Assembly: GCA_037833965.1 (NCBI GenBank)
Contig: AP031357.1
Span: forward strand, 5,600,001 to 5,664,000
Reading direction: 5' to 3'
DNA from: Marchantia polymorpha subsp. ruderalis
Lineage: Eukaryota; Streptophyta; Marchantiopsida; Marchantiales; Marchantiaceae
DNA length: 64,000 nt
Part shown: positions 23,501 to 37,900 of the stretch, piece by piece
Position numbering within the stretch: position 1 is the stretch's first letter
Layout: each line of letters begins with the position of its first letter
Notes under the pieces: model-generated
Database searches by the model: none
Told to the model about the DNA's origin: nothing
Seen by the model: the letters and a program-made list of their open reading frames with translations, nothing else
Program-made: the position numbers and the translations under genes

Positions 23501-25090
23501 TTCAGTCTTTGAGGTTTTTAATGGAATTGGCTCTAAAAATAATGCACGCAACTTTGAACATTCTCGACGAAGACGAAGCACCTAACTAAAAGAAAACCCG
23601 AGGCAAACTCCTAATTGTGAAAACGACTCTTTATTGAACTTCCTCTTGAAGTACTGGTGTTATGAGATTTTTCAAGGTTTCTCAAAAGATCCCGTAAAAG
23701 AATTTCGTCAAGTTATGTGGACTCACCTGAATGAGGAAATAAAAACGAGCCCTATCAGCGGGCTATCTCCAACCTCCTTTTCTCTCTTTCGATCCACCTC
23801 TTACCTTGAGGTGAGCCCCCAGCTTTTTAAGCACGAAGATAAGGATGGGGCGTTGAGCCATAAGATTATTGTGATTTTGCAGAAATGAGATAACCATAGG
23901 GAAAACATTATTCTGGATGCGATCGGCCTTATAGTTGGGCGAACGGTCATGCAGCGAAATGATTAGTTGAGCAGCTATAAGGCGCGTCATAGGAAAAATT
24001 AAACAAATTGCAGAGATGAGGACCGGGGAAAGGGGAAACATAGTGAACTTTGTAGCTTCCTACTGCCCGTAGGGGATATATCAGAGCATGTTAGGTGTAA
24101 TTTTGAGAAGCTTTACACGTAATGGAGGAGCCTACAAGTCGGGAGCGGAGAGACTGGGAGAGAGGATGAAGTCGAAGCGGACGACAGTATCTTTCCGGAG
24201 CGAGCGAGGCCCGGGCAGGCGAATAAATCGAACGACCTAGGACGAAAATGATGGCCCTATATTCCAGCGGACACTGAAATCTTGTTGACGGAACGGCGTT
24301 CGGGGAGCGCCCCGGAGTTCGTTCAGTCAGCCACCCAGTGGCAACCTCGGCCCAGAACACGATCTGCGCTCGGCCGAGATTCGAGAGCGACGGACATTCA
24401 GTAGACGACGACGGAGGATCACGGAATCCGGCGGGCGTCGATGCCGACAAGCGCACAGATGCGGAACGATCGAAACAGACTCACACGCGTAACCAATAAT
24501 GGACGACGAATGGAAAACAAACGGCGAGAGACGTTTGAAAAGAGAAAATGACATCGTGGCCGTAGAATGAATAGATCTATCCACATCCGAGGGCTCAGGA
24601 ATAATCTGCTCGATTTAACGGAATTGTCCGACAACAGTCCCGGATTGGGGGCAGCGAGGGTGGGGCCTAGGACGGGCGGACTACCGGGATCCCGTCGACG
24701 TCAGCTGCGTTTACCGGTGGAGGTGGTAGGTAGTTGACAAGCAACGGGAGGTACGTTTGAGACGCCCTGACGAGGGAGGCGGTGAGCTCGGCCTCGCTTG
24801 CCGCGACCCGACGAATGTGAGGTGGGTAGGGTAACGTCACGATTTCTGGATCCTCACACAAGGCCGAAAGCTGAAGCCATGGGTACGTAAGAGCAAATCT
24901 TATAGTGTACTATGCTCGTATCGTCTCGGACTTACTTCTATGCAGCCAATCGGAGCGAGATCCGGTGAGGTCCATGTCAATGAATGTTCCCATTATTTTA
25001 ACGCCCCAGAATCCCGCCACGTTTACTATGCACTTATCCACACCATTTCACCAAATGGGGCCCTGAACAGAACATGGGATCGAGAGAGAT
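20531..25090. other. Intergenic, mixed composition, no gene seen
   Basis: AT-rich to about 21.7 kb, then GC-richer patches at about 21.7-23.2 and 24.1-24.9 kb with CTG runs near 22160 and 22545. Overlapping short frames only; none carries a recognisable domain. Confidence 0.35.
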
Positions 25091-25100
25091 GACGGTTCTG

Positions 25101-25132
25101 AAGTGACCAGCTCTGACCACAGCTGGTCACTT
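25101..25132. repeat. 12-bp perfect inverted repeat
   Basis: AAGTGACCAGCT (25101-25112) and its exact reverse complement AGCTGGTCACTT (25121-25132) are separated by 8 bases. It has no T tract and no neighbouring gene, so a terminator role is unlikely. It could be a dyad binding site. Confidence 0.85.
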
Positions 25133-28100
25133 AATCTGTCTGGACTTCCTAATGTGTCTAGGGTTTGTAGCCGAATAATTCCGATGACCTTCGTTTTTCC
25201 CAGTTTGGATCCTAGTCCACCTTTCGGCCTCTGCTGCTGCTGGTACTAACGAGTGGCGAGAGACGAGAGCCCAAATATATATAAAAGTGACGGCAAATTA
25301 CACGGAGCGTCAAGAATGCACCACATGAAAATAGGCCAAGGGCCCTTTCAACACATGGTTTACGTGCCAATTCTCATCTTCATGGTTGGGTACTTAGAGG
25401 CTAACTCACAACTTAATTGAATGGTAGTTGTGCCCAAGTTTCATGTCCTGCTCTTTCAGCTCTCTTTTTTCTAAGTCTTTTTTAAGAACTCTTGTAGGCA
25501 TAATGTGGTTGTGGCTTAAATCTTTGTTCTTTCTCTTTTATTTCTCTGATCGATTTATAGTGTTTTCCTCCAGTAAGCTGCTGAAAAGCTTACAAATTTA
25601 GAATTTTTCTTCCTTTTCTGAAATTTCTTAGAATCAGGATTTCTTTCGGGTTTTATTACAAGCCAATGATACCCTAACTTTTTCCCCTGTCACAACATAT
25701 TGCAGATATTATAACCCTAGCTGTTGGCCAGACATGACTAGTGCAGTCGTCGGGTGGATTCACGCAGTAAATTGAAGGTTGGCTCCTAATTTGAGCTACT
25801 TGGGGATCAGTAGTAACCATGAAAACAGAATTGTGGTTGTGGTTGTGTGAAAAGGCGATTCAGTCCGGACAGGCCAAAGTGCCATAGGTCCGAACTGAGC
25901 GCTAAGTAACTATTCAATCTATCAGTGGGTGGGGGTGGGGGCGGTGGAGACCTAGACAATGTCTGCCAGTGTGAAACTAAGAATTAGAAAAGAAGAATAA
26001 AAACGAACTAGACTATGTTCCACCTCGGGACTCTGAATTCAATGGAAAATGTCACTGTTCCCCCGCGGTTTCCCTCTCCTGTCCGTTCCGAAGAACAACT
26101 AAAAAGCTAATGATGTATATACTTCTTTGTTTTGCGTGAGAAAAGGTTCGACGAGCTCTAAAAGTAGCTGTGTCTTTAAAAGCATAAACTAACTTCGTAG
26201 GCTATGACTCTATGATACCATAAAGGTCAAAGTAAAAACAACAAAACTATGGAAATACTACCATGAGTCTCCCGTGGATGAAACCAAACGGGGAAAATGG
26301 GGCTAGGCCGCAGTAGCATCACACTGGTAGATATGTCCTACTGAACCCAAAGACACAATTGACAGTATCCACGAAGTATTCCTTTTGCATGGTTCTATCT
26401 AGTCACATGTTGAGGTTATTTCTCACTCACTTAAAACGTGTTAAGAAAGAAATTTGTGATTTTTGTTCGCGAAACATCATTTGTGAATTACAAGAGTTCT
26501 TACATTGTTCACACTCATGCGTCTTATGAAATGATTGAGGAATTCGCTTAGTACAGTATTTATCTTCATATTTTAATTAATGTAATATCTGAGTAATATT
26601 TTAGTTGCACAATTTCGATGTAAAAAAGATTGCACTTTTGTTATGAAAAATAGTTATTTTGGTCAATGACTACAATATGATATTTAATATACACACTGGA
26701 AACTGAAACAAGGTCCAACTCCCGAGAGTAGTCTCATGCAGAACATAGTTTAATGCAGTGTGAACGTTCAACAATAACTGATTTTAGAATGAAACATAAT
26801 CACTCTCTTTTCAAGGAGAATTCATGGTCAAAGCTGGAAACTTGAATGTCTGCTGATGACGAGGAAAAGATCTCGAAAAGAGCATGGACGGAAGAGACGA
26901 CTTGTGGTTGCCGGCTGTTAATCCTTGTCTTCAAAATTGTCTGCTTCATAGCAGAAAAGACTTATAATACTAAGCCGATTGGTGTTCCTCTGTCATAAAC
27001 AAAACTTGAAAACACTATTTATGTATATGAATCTTGAGTCAATCTACCGTCAATAAAACTTTTTTTGAGAAAAAGCCTATCTATCTCTTTGTTGGAAGCT
27101 TGTAGAACTTTTGATGCATAAAGGGAAGATGAGGAGGACTTTGAAACGAATATTCGATATGAAGAGTGTTTTCGGTTGGGTGGACGGAATGAGCACAAAA
27201 CAAGGGCTGAATTTGATTGCAGTCAGATATAAATTACAGGATATCTTACTAGTTTATTTCTTTGTTACTGTGAAATTTCACAATCCGGTCTCTTTGAAAT
27301 GGATGAAACATGATGTCAATATAACACGTGAAGATTAAAAAAGAGAGGATGGACTAAAGTGACGTACATGACTCGGGTATGGCTGGGCTGTATGACGCGA
27401 TTTGTCTAGTTATGGACATATAAATTTCATTTCTCTATCTACTCACGGGTTTCCAATTACCGATGAAAGTATAGCATGAGAGATCTTGCAAGACTCTCTT
27501 GTAATGATTACTATTTGATTTCTCTGTACACAAAATGTATTCATTATGAAATTTCTATCCGTGACCGTAGAGCAGACTTTAGTTTCATGTTTTTTTTAGT
27601 TTTAAACTAACAGATATCCACTGATACACTTGCAATGAGCTACAATATAGAACTCTACAATGATGCATCAAAGGTGCATGCAGCAAATATATCAAAAAAC
27701 TGCAAGAAAGACAATTCTGCAAAGGCGTGATCTGCTCCAGAAGTTTGTTTTCCTGGACTTGTTTACAGCTCGCACTGCGTTGAAGAACATCGGACAGGAA
27801 GTGTGCTGATATGGAACCATTGCACAATGTTGAACACGTGCTTGTTTCCCAAGGGATAGAGATGAAGAGAATATGGACGCGTAACATATTTGACCACTTA
27901 GATGATTGGATTTGACAATGCTTTGGATGCTGGAAGCCATGATGGAGGTTGAGTCATTCAGTTTCAGATTGTAGCCCTACATAACAGTACTTGTAAGCGA
28001 ATTACGGGTGAGTAGACAAACAGAGAACAAAATCATTTTGCTCTTTTCTATCATATCTTTCAATATCAGAAGGGCTAATCTCACTGGGTGTAGCTGCTGA

Positions 28101-29640
28101 ATATTATAGATTTAGTTATCTGTACGGCCGTTTTCAGTTTTTGTTTATCTCGTTTGTAGGAGGTTCTAATGAGCTGCACCAGTCTAGGCTCAAGGCCAGA
28201 CAAAAAGATTAGAGAAAGATGAGAAGGGTCGACTTTGTATAGGAGGTCCACTCTCTATGCGTGCCGAGGAGGACAAGGTGTCAACTACGTGTATTTGCTG
28301 GGGTCTGTGAAGTACCTGCAGTCAACAAATACCACCGTTTGTTGAAGATGAAGTCAATGATGCTCGAGGGATCATGTGATACAAGGCAAGAGAATGGCAT
28401 TTTGACAGAAATGAAGCCTGCCATTGGGGTGAGAGACTTTTGCAACAATCATGAAAGATTATGTGGACGTGAACATGTTGAAGAATCTCCATGTACAATG
28501 GTTGGATGTCTGTGAGATCCCAACAACCACCTCATTTAGATAATGGCGAACTTTATCAGAAAGTCTATCAAAGTCTCTAAGATATAAAGAATGAAAAATT
28601 CGAAAATTTTCCAAGCAAACTATGTGACAACTTTGACTCCAAAATGCACTTTTATATTATGACATAGTGAATTATGACATCACAGCTACCTCGAAGGAAT
28701 AAGGGGCAGTGAAAATTAACCCGTAAGAGTTCTTTAGACGGACAGTAATGAGCTTAACTTCTGTTTGAGTACAAACAAGAATAAAGGGTGTCTGCAATGC
28801 AGGTGTACCTTAAACGTAGCTGGAAAGTCCATTCCAGCTTTCGAGCACAGTGTTTAACTGTTGAGATTGCATGTCACTTGGCACTTGTTGTGGAGAAGAG
28901 AAGAAAGGAAAATTAGATCCTGACTTTGAATCACAATCGATTATTTATGTTATTTCGGTTATGCCAAATTGTTCGTGTCACCATCAATACCTGCCACATG
29001 AAGTCTTGGAGAGTTCTATACGTGAGTGTTGAGGCGATCATTGTCAATAGTGAGATGTCACAAAAGTGTCTTTATTTGGTCATAAACCTTGGAACCTCAA
29101 ATAGTAAATTACTGGTAATTCGTGAGTAGTACACTTACTGAAGAACTATTAGAAGTGTACTTAGACACTGCAAGTACAGTTGACTCCTTGATTAATATTC
29201 CTCCCAGTACAAAAATTTGTAACAAAAAAAGAGGGAAACTACGGACCAGCAATACCGCAAAGATTGGAAGGACTCTTGAGTTCGGATAAACCAGCATTAA
29301 CAGTACATACTGTTGTGATGCATTAGCAGTAGATGTCACCCGAGTGAGGTAAGTACTGCAATCCTCCAAGTCTTGCTGAACAATTGTAGGCTGTACTTGG
29401 AGTCTACACTGACTCAGCATGAATCTGTATAAGTGAGCCACAGTGGGGTAATGATCAGGGATAAATGATAGGGTAGAGAAAAGATGGCTTTTCTGGATTG
29501 TTTAAAGTTAGGACAGCAAATACAAACCAAAGATTTCTGTACACAAGAAGTCTAACGAACAGGATCTGCACGTCATTATACAACCTACGTGAGGTCTGGT
29601 TGCAGTGCCAGCGAGTATCATATGAGGTAACTGTCTATCA
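25133..29640. other. Intergenic, no gene seen
   Basis: Mixed sequence with a G-rich run near 25927-25944 and a CTG run near 25231. Short open frames (for example plus 27111-27338 and plus 28261-28515) show no recognisable domain or splice context. Confidence 0.4.
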
Positions 29641-30767
29641 TCGTTAGAAATGAATATACTTACAGAGCTCCTTTGACACTTTATTTCTCTTCTTTGTTAG
29701 GTGAGACGTAGCTACTAGCCCCAAGTGAAATCCTCTTGGTAATGTATTTGCATCATGCAGACTTCCTTCACATTACTTGAAGACCTAGCTCATCACCTAT
29801 CAGACGTCTTTCTAGCTACAGCCTACAAGATCGCAAGTCGTCTGTTATTTACAATTTATGAATCTAACCTTTCTGAAAATCTTCATTCTTCTTCCACATC
29901 CTTTCTAGAAACGCCAAAATCAGATGTTGTTTGTCTATTTGGTATTCCTTCCAGACTTCACTGACCTTCTGTAGAGAGAAAAATTCTGCCTGGTTTGTCA
30001 TGATCCATTTTATTGAATCTAGAACCTTCTACTTCTTAGTTGAAAGTACACAGTTTTTAAAAAAAATCGTCCTCTTTCTCCATGTAAAACCTATTTCTTA
30101 GTACATTATCTTCTACACATCCCTACGATGGAAAGTCTATTTGAGTTGTTGAGAAACTTTTGTGTAAAAAAATCTAGTTTCATGCTTTCCAAGCATTTTC
30201 CATATCTTACACTTAATGACATCTCTGTAGATTTTCTTCATGGCTTGAGTTTCTCATCTGTTGATCAATACATCTGTAACAATGTTCTCTGGGGACAACA
30301 CCCTTCTGGTGCGAATTTCATGTTTCCCACTTCTTACCATGTCACTACCTAATAGAACCGACTAGAATTTCTGTCGGTTGTATAGTTTCGATTACTATCC
30401 TCCAAGTTATGGTATTTGTGCTTTAGCTTCGTTTACCATAAGCTAAAAAGTCCATCTTCTTCCTTCCTCTTTCACTTCAAACCAATCTACTTCCTCAAGA
30501 ACATAAGTACTTAGTACATCATGAAATTCCAAAGTCTCTGTGACTTACTTCCACATGCACTTTTATTGAGATATTTTGCCGACTCTTTAATCATCACTTT
30601 ACCTTGGCTCGAAGGGCAATACCTACATGTGCAACCATATTTTAAAAGAATTTAGTTGACACCTCTTGGTGAAGACGTTTCTTAGCCTCAGCACAAGCTT
30701 TGAACCGTAGGAGGTCCTTTCAAGGAACCCACCTCGATGAAATAATACTTATGTCATCAACTATCAC

Positions 30768-30770
<3 letters not shown>

Positions 30771-30806
<36 letters not shown>
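30771..30806. repeat. (TA)18 microsatellite
   Basis: Uninterrupted TA dinucleotides, the longest simple repeat in the window. Confidence 0.95.
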
Positions 30807-30810
<4 letters not shown>

Positions 30811-31482
30811 AAATCCATCAATTCTTTAAAAACGTTGATGGAACATTATCCTTGTCTATGATGGACTGAGCGATTGTGAGGGCCAAAATATTGTCAAACA
30901 TGATTTCTTCTTTTCACAATTTCCTATGACAAAAATTAACAAATTTTGACTATTGGCCTCGTACAATTTAGTCAAGATTTTAGATACTAGTCTTTTTCTC
31001 CTAAAGTCTCTCTGCTCAACCTCTTTTCATGTTTTCGATGGCTGCTGTCGTCATTCGGTTGTCGTTTCACTTTCATGCAAAGTCCTATGTTCTTTCATTT
31101 TCATCATGGCCACTAAGTATCTCACCTTATCATTTTGTCTTGCAAAATATTCTGTTCGAAGTTCCTCGTTTCAATGAGCTATCTTCTTCGTTGGTTTCAT
31201 CTTCCTTATTGCTCCAAATTCCTTACTCTGATATAGTGAATTTGTGGTATTCGATTGGAATTCAACCTTCATTGTTCATTTGTCTTAATTCTCAAAAAAA
31301 GAGTATAACTATTTTATTAATCTAGACACCTTCATAGCTTCTCTGTAGTTCATCGTCTTTCCCCTTTTGATTCATTTTATTTTTCAATAGCTTTATCCTG
31401 TCGATCCCCTCTCATTTTATAATCTGACCTCTTTTTACAATTTTGCTTCACTGTCTTTACTCATGACACATGCCAAGACTGC

Positions 31483-31498
31483 ATATATATATATATAT
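31483..31498. repeat. (AT)8 microsatellite
   Basis: Eight AT units seen directly. Confidence 0.9.
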
Positions 31499-32470
31499 GA
31501 TTTATCTATAAATAATTAGAAAGTTATATATATGGGAGGAGAAGAAATCTTTCGTCTTCATATGTCCTCGGGATATGTGTAGTAGAATCACCCATTTTCC
31601 TCTAAAATTTCTTTCCGTGGTTTGTGTGTGTAGTGCAAAATTTGTAACTTGCAAAACACAGTATGTAGTGCAAAATTTGTGGATTCTTCATCAACTTTGG
31701 ATCAAAGATGAATTTCATGGTAAAACAAAGACAATACGTTGCTATAAATAAAGTGACCATGGACATTTTTTTCTCATCCCTTGATGCAATGGTCACTACG
31801 TCACACCTTGTGTTCATTACCTCTTCTCCTGCTATTCCAAACAGTTAGGGAGTTCTTTCTCATCCTATTGGTGATTTTGTATAGTTGTTGATGAATATTT
31901 CATTCTTTAGAGAATAAAACCATTTCCCTTTGTCTAGCTAAGGATTCTTCATTCAACACTGTGAGTTTTCACCTTCAGCACCAAGCTTGATATTTATCCT
32001 CCTTTCAGGCATTTTTATCATGTGTGTCCACTCTTCTGTCTTTTCTTCGGTGAAACGATCTTCCAGAACTTTTTAAAAGCCTCCTCTCTTCCAGATAAAA
32101 TATCCTTCCTTCTTAGTTCTGCATCAAACAAAGCCTTAACAGAATCGTGTATATCCACTACGGTCTACTTCGATTTCTGCGTGTTTCCCTATTTCCTTTG
32201 CACCTCCACATGTGCTTGTTTTAGACGTCTTCTAGTGGTTGTGTACTGGGTTCTATTTAGCTGGTGGAGCTTGGGGATGTGATGTGTTAGAAGCTTGAGC
32301 ATATTTTTTTTCTGCTCTCGTGAGCTACAGGTTTGAGAAGGGCGTGAATAGCAGTGTTTGTATCTGCCCTCCGATTATCCAGATCAATCCTGCGGCTAAC
32401 ATAATTCTATCTGCTGTTGTTGCTTGGGTGCTCTCCATCTCACATCTAAAATTGCAAAATCAGTGCCATT

Positions 32471-35400
32471 TCTGAGCTTGAAACGTTAGCATGTGATGTT
32501 ACAAGATGCGCTCCAAATTTGAAGAGCGTGTTGACATTTTCTTTGTCTGGACCGGTGGAATCTGTAAACTGTTGCTGGTAAGTGATTGGGAATTGTACTT
32601 TTTTCGTAATGACTGACTCGTGATATCAAAACATTCCGAGGTGGCGTATACGCGAATCATTAAAGGTCTGAGGAAGTACAAAGTTCGGGAGCAGTACCAG
32701 GAGGGCATGATAGGTTTCAATTTGAAATCTGGTTCGGGGCGACTTGTACCACAACTACCATGGTAACTTTCTGACTGCACTGTGGGCGGGGGCGTGATCA
32801 GTGAAGTAGCGCTCGGGAGGGAGGCGGGAGGGGAGGGGAGGTGGTCCTATGGGGATAGGGGACCACAAAGTCCAACCCCTTTCGTAAAGTCTGTTGCTGC
32901 TTTGTTCAATGGCGGCCGGCTATGGCGTATGGAAAGTAACGCCAACGAGCTCGATCAGTGTTGCTATGTCATAGGAGCACTGAGCATGATCGCAATCAGA
33001 ACTCAGACATGCCTTTCCTCCACACCGTCTTCACAATACTAAAGTACAGGATGGTGACCATGCAAGGAACACCGGCATTCCTTTTCATTCATTACTGCCC
33101 TAGCATGGATTTTCGTCTACATATCCATTTACTGAAAAAGTTTCTCAAATATGCTCTTGAACACTTAAGGGTGCAGAAATCTAAGCAAACGCACCTAGCA
33201 ATCCAAAGTGTGGAAAGAATTATATCTCTAGTGCGGTGTGTAGTAAGCAGGCGAAAACACACAAGGATGCCTTTTACTTTCCATGCCTCACACAACGTGA
33301 TAACTTTTGGAATACCAAGTGGCAGATTCTGAGCTTCTCTCGAGCCAGATTGCTAGATCACAAGAGAAGACTAGATCAATCCAGAAGTGAACATTACTCC
33401 AAAAAAGTAATGCAGTTTTTGACATGCTACCGCTTTACACGTCCGATTTTTAATCACCTAGCAGACCAATTTAGAGGAGATCACCTATTTTTATTTTTTT
33501 TTATTCTTATTCTTTCTCCAAACCGTCTGTCTCCCTCGTCGTAGTGTCGGACGGACCTTCGCAATCTTTTTTCACAGCATACATAATCTTCTCTCAACTT
33601 TCTACTGGAATGAGAGCCGGCGATTGTGTGCCGTGCCATTACGTCATACTGCCGATGAAGTTGGAGTCCTTATACACCATGTTCTGTGGTTACCGCGCTG
33701 GAGCTTGACGTCTCTCGGTAATCAGGATGGGTTGTTTATTGATCCACAGGGTAAGGAACAGTTCTAGATGATGAGGAGGGTTTTCATTTCAACACACTCA
33801 TGAGCTTGATCAACAGTCTTGCCACTTTATGCTTTACGAGGATTTCCGATTCCCCAGTCCGCCACTACCAGTACTGGACCGTCCTCCTCCTACCTCCACC
33901 CTACCACCTCATATTGATTCACCACGTTATGGGAACTTGGAATGACATCGAGCCAAGCTGGCTTGCCTCGATACCTTTATGATCCCATACTATATAAACG
34001 AACTAACTTTCGCCATCTTGGACTGACATCAACTGCACGCCGAAGGTTTTTCAGAATCGAATCGGTCGTCATGTGATGGAACGCAACTTACAGCATCTCT
34101 AGGAAGCTTGTTCTAAACGCTCCTTCAATTGCCACCCTTCCAAATTTTCTACACGCTTTATTACAGAAAACAACAAAATTGGTTTTTTCCTCCGCCATAC
34201 CTATATTGGGTTAGGTGGAGGGATCCATAGGTGTTTGCATTTAATTCCAGGTGCGCAGAAAGATAGAAACTTAGATGGCCGCATGAGTATTGTGTGCAAA
34301 TGTTATTTCACTTCCGTAAGTCCAGAGGCGATCTTCCCGTTGGTGACTACACGTTGTACATAACCTGACAACACCCACCTGACGAGCAACGAGAGAAACA
34401 TTCCAGAAAGGATTTGAGATCGAAGGAAAAGATCGGTCCACGAGTTACTTAAAACGAAAGGCATTTTTTCCCGATGTACTCAGACACCAAGAAAAATCTA
34501 AAAGCATAGGGAGACCCCAACAAGGGCTACATGTGGGAAACCAAAGGAGGAAGATGGGGCTAGCCGTCAATAGCTCTACAATGGGCAATGTATCATACTG
34601 CCGATGAGAATTCATCTCCGCACGGAAGAAGAGACTTAAAACGCTTGACTCGCAATGGAAAGCGAATTCACGTTTTGATCCAATGGGAAAGCGAAGTCAG
34701 CAGGTTGTTGTACAGTACAATGACCTGGTATGATGTTGATGTTGCAAGCTAAGGCATGTGTTCATGCCAAAACAAAACGACTGCATAGTGAAAGCTACGT
34801 GTTCATGAGGACCCCGGAAGCTTCAGATGGCGTGCCAGGATCCTTCCTTACCTTCCCAATCCACACAATCGATTGCACTGTGAGGTGCGCAAATCTTGAG
34901 AGTTTGCACTCTCCACGATGGAGACAAAGCAAGTCGACATATGATGTAATGTGCAGAGTCGACTACACTTGCCTCTAGAGGATACGAGATGCAAAAAGCT
35001 TCTCTGTCGAAGTGAATATAAAATACCTGACTTTTCTTTCTTCTGCTTGAGTTTTATTTTTGCTGCCTCCACTAGAATACTGTAATGGAGAAACATATCT
35101 AAGCCATTTAGAAAGAAGAAAGCCATTTAAATTCGCTGGTAGACTCACTCCTCCTCAATAGAAACTGGGCAGATGCCATACTCTTTTCAGAATATAAAAA
35201 TATTGTGTTTTTTCCACTAGAGAAAAGCGAAAGCAACATCTAGTTTAAATTAAACATCGCATCCATATATTGTTTTTTCTGAGTTGGGTCAATAATTGTT
35301 AACACTCATGAAGCGTACTTGAGGGTTGACATGCAAACCAACCCGATGTGTGGCACTTCCTGAATATCACGCCAGTTGGTGGGATTGGGAGGTGAATTTA

Positions 35401-37900
35401 TTTCCTTGACAGAAGATCCGTCGAGTGTAGGCAAATTCTTGAATTGTGATGACAGAAAGAACGAAACACTTGCGACTTGATCAACAACCGCTTACTTGCT
35501 TCGTTTCGCATGGCTCTTCTCGCTAGGCCGTCCAAGTTTACCTCCTCAAACGAATAAGTCCGAAACGAATGAGGTGTTCGAGAATATATGAACACTTTTG
35601 ACCTCGCAAGTACAAGCCTACTGTTCTTTTAGAAAAAGTCTGCTGTCGCGGCTTTCCATCATCCATGGATCGTCGAGCTTGTTTGGTGCCGCCACAGTGA
35701 GCAGCACATAATTCCCTCTGTCGAGAGCAGGAAAATGTGAGTGCGATGCAACGTTCGGTTTTGTTCTGATCTCTTCTCGTCTGTGCATGAATCTACGCCA
35801 GTGAGGTTCTCAATGGAACAAGTGACAGACTCGCCGTTTTCGAAAGGTCCATCAAGGGAGGAATCAAAGTCGCGAAACCTTTGGGGACAGCTCACCGAGC
35901 CCTGCGCGTTCTGGCCGAAAGCTGGAAACGACGCAGAGTTTACCGTTACGCCCAAGTCCAGAGCTGCGAAGCGAAGGAAAGGCAAGAAGAAAGGCCCTCG
36001 ATCGAAAACAACCGGACCCGGACCCGGAACTGCTCTTGACGCTGCGAACCACTGCCCCAAAGGAGGCCCCGGCCTGACCCCCGGTATACGACCGTTGTTG
36101 CTACGGCTATGAGGCGCGCATGGGCATCTGCCTCGCTCCGTTCTTTCCTTCGAGACTTGAGCGCGCAAGACAATTATGGTTCTAATTAACGGTACACACA
36201 CTCAGCCCAGCGCGGCAGCTCTAGCCCTCCGATCGACACCACCTACTTGGTCACCGGGGGCCCCTGACACGCAGGTCCAGTTTTATCCCCCTACCCTCCC
36301 TCCCTGTCTTACCAGCACTCCACGGGGATTTCCACGGCCAAGTGAGTCCAGCCGCCGGTACGGTACGGGTTTGTCACGAGGCTGGCGGGCCGGGTCTATA
36401 GACTCCGGGCCGGGCCGGCTGCCTGCCTTCCACCCCGCATAGACGTTTGAATAAAGGGCACCGGAAGGGATAGCGGGTGGTGAAGACCGACGGAGCCGGT
36501 GTCGGCAGCGAAAAGACGGCAGAGAGCAAAGATAGATTGCGGGTGGGCAAAAAACATCGCGTCCAAATTGCACCGGCGGATTTGGAGGCGGTGTACTGTA
36601 TATGGACGCATCGGAGGCCGGGCGAGTCGGCCATATACCGGCGGATCCGCTGGACTGAGGCGGGCTGGTAGATGAATGTGATGAATGAGGACGAGGCGCA
36701 GATTTTGCTCAGCGCGGCTAATCTCTTTCAAAGTTCAAACGCATCGGATATCGGAGGCCGGTTGGTGGATCGCTCACAACTAGCAAGTGGACAGGGCGAG
36801 GATCGGTCGCTGCTCAGCAGAAACCGGTGGATTTCATGCTGCTGGAATTCTGGGTTGGATAAACATCCAAACCGGAGCGTTTGAATCAAAACCGGCGGAT
36901 GCGAACCCGTAATGGGTAGGTTATCTGTACGAGAGAGAGAGAGAGAAGGGAGCGGGGGGACAAACAGCTGCCCCTGACAGGCGCGTGAAAGCGAGGAAAT
37001 AGTAATATGGGAGAGCGGGGAGCAGCTCACGACGTGGATAGCGGACGAGCAAGATGATTGGATGGATGGTGGTCTAGCTTCCCTGCCGTAAAGCTTACAG
37101 TTCAGTTCGGCTTCGTCCAGTCCCGGCAAGAGAGCCCGAGAGATGTCAATGGACAGGTTTGACGCAGGGTAAAAACAAAAGCAGGCGAAATCATTTCTCG
37201 CGGAAGGATGATGGCCAGACGAGGAGGAGGAGGAGCATTTTTGAGTTTGGGCGGGAAGCCGGGTCCCAACATGATAAACATACATTCATCATCACCGCAT
37301 GAGTCAGCCCTCGTTTGTCCTGTTGTAGCTGCTGCTGCTACTACTACTACGTAGCTGATCGCTGCCCGCCCGCCCGCTTGCTCTGCGTGGGCAGCCCGAG
37401 GGACGATGCTCGTCCCAGGGCTTCTTTCCCTTTCTTTAGGCGCGGTTGCTCTGTTATGCTGCTGTTGTGCCTCGCGGGGCGAGCACAGACGCAGACGGCA
37501 GAAAGGGACGGGACGGGCTGCGGCAGCACGGCCATTTCCGGATGTACGTGTTCGTCGTTCATTTATGATCTTGGCCACAGGCTTTGCCACTTGGGGAGGA
37601 TGAAGTTGGAGGGAGGGCAGGGCAGGCCAGGGGAGGGAGGACGGTCTAACGGTCATCCGATGTGAGGGATGGTGATGTATGGGGATGGGGCCCGATGGGG
37701 ACGGGATGGCGAAAGGAAGACAAGACAGGGACGCAGGGAGGCGGGCAGGCGGGCGTGCGAGAGCGAGATGAGGGATGCTGCATGCTGATGATGTGATGTG
37801 ATGATGGGAATGGAGGGGCTCACGGGCAGCAGTAGCAAGGAAGTCCTGCAACAGCATAGGAGGAGGAGTTCGATGGCGAAAGCGACTGGACGAGTCACTC
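32471..37900. other. Intergenic, GC-rich from 35.7 kb; no supportable gene
   Basis: The first part is mixed. From about 35.7 kb the DNA is GC-rich, with purine runs and short GAG, CTG and CTA runs (37225-37235, 37330-37350). Long frames arise here simply because stops are rare; minus 37857-37102 (251 codons) is low-complexity and probably spurious. A plus frame from an ATG at 35814 to 36112 encodes a Lys/Arg-rich stretch (AAKRRKGKKKGPRSK) and is the only one that looks faintly protein-like. No domain was recognised. Confidence 0.35.

Larger units (their letters stand above)
29641..32470 (-). pseudogene. Decayed minus-strand coding sequence, family unknown
   Basis: The plus strand is strongly pyrimidine-rich over almost 3 kb, and the minus strand correspondingly carries Lys/Glu-rich peptide fragments broken by stops and frameshifts. 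The clearest, at 32268-32022, reads TRRRLKQAHVEVQRK and, after two stops, VKALFDAELRRKDILSGREE and AFKKFWKIVSPKKRQ. Others lie near 31200-30960 (EELRTEYFARQND, RKRLVSKILTKLYEANSQN) and near 30730-30600 (RFKACAEAKKRLHQEVSTKF). The make-up suits a decayed retroelement gag or a coiled-coil protein. I saw no protease, RT or integrase motif and cannot name the family. Confidence 0.4.

Noticed and set aside
25101-25132. Hairpin as an intrinsic terminator
   Set aside because: There is no T tract, no adjacent gene, and such terminators are not used by nuclear RNA polymerase II.
37102-37857. Minus-strand open frame of 251 codons
   Set aside because: It lies in very GC-rich DNA where stops are rare, is low-complexity (His/Pro/Ala/Arg runs), overlaps equally open frames on both strands and has no recognisable domain.
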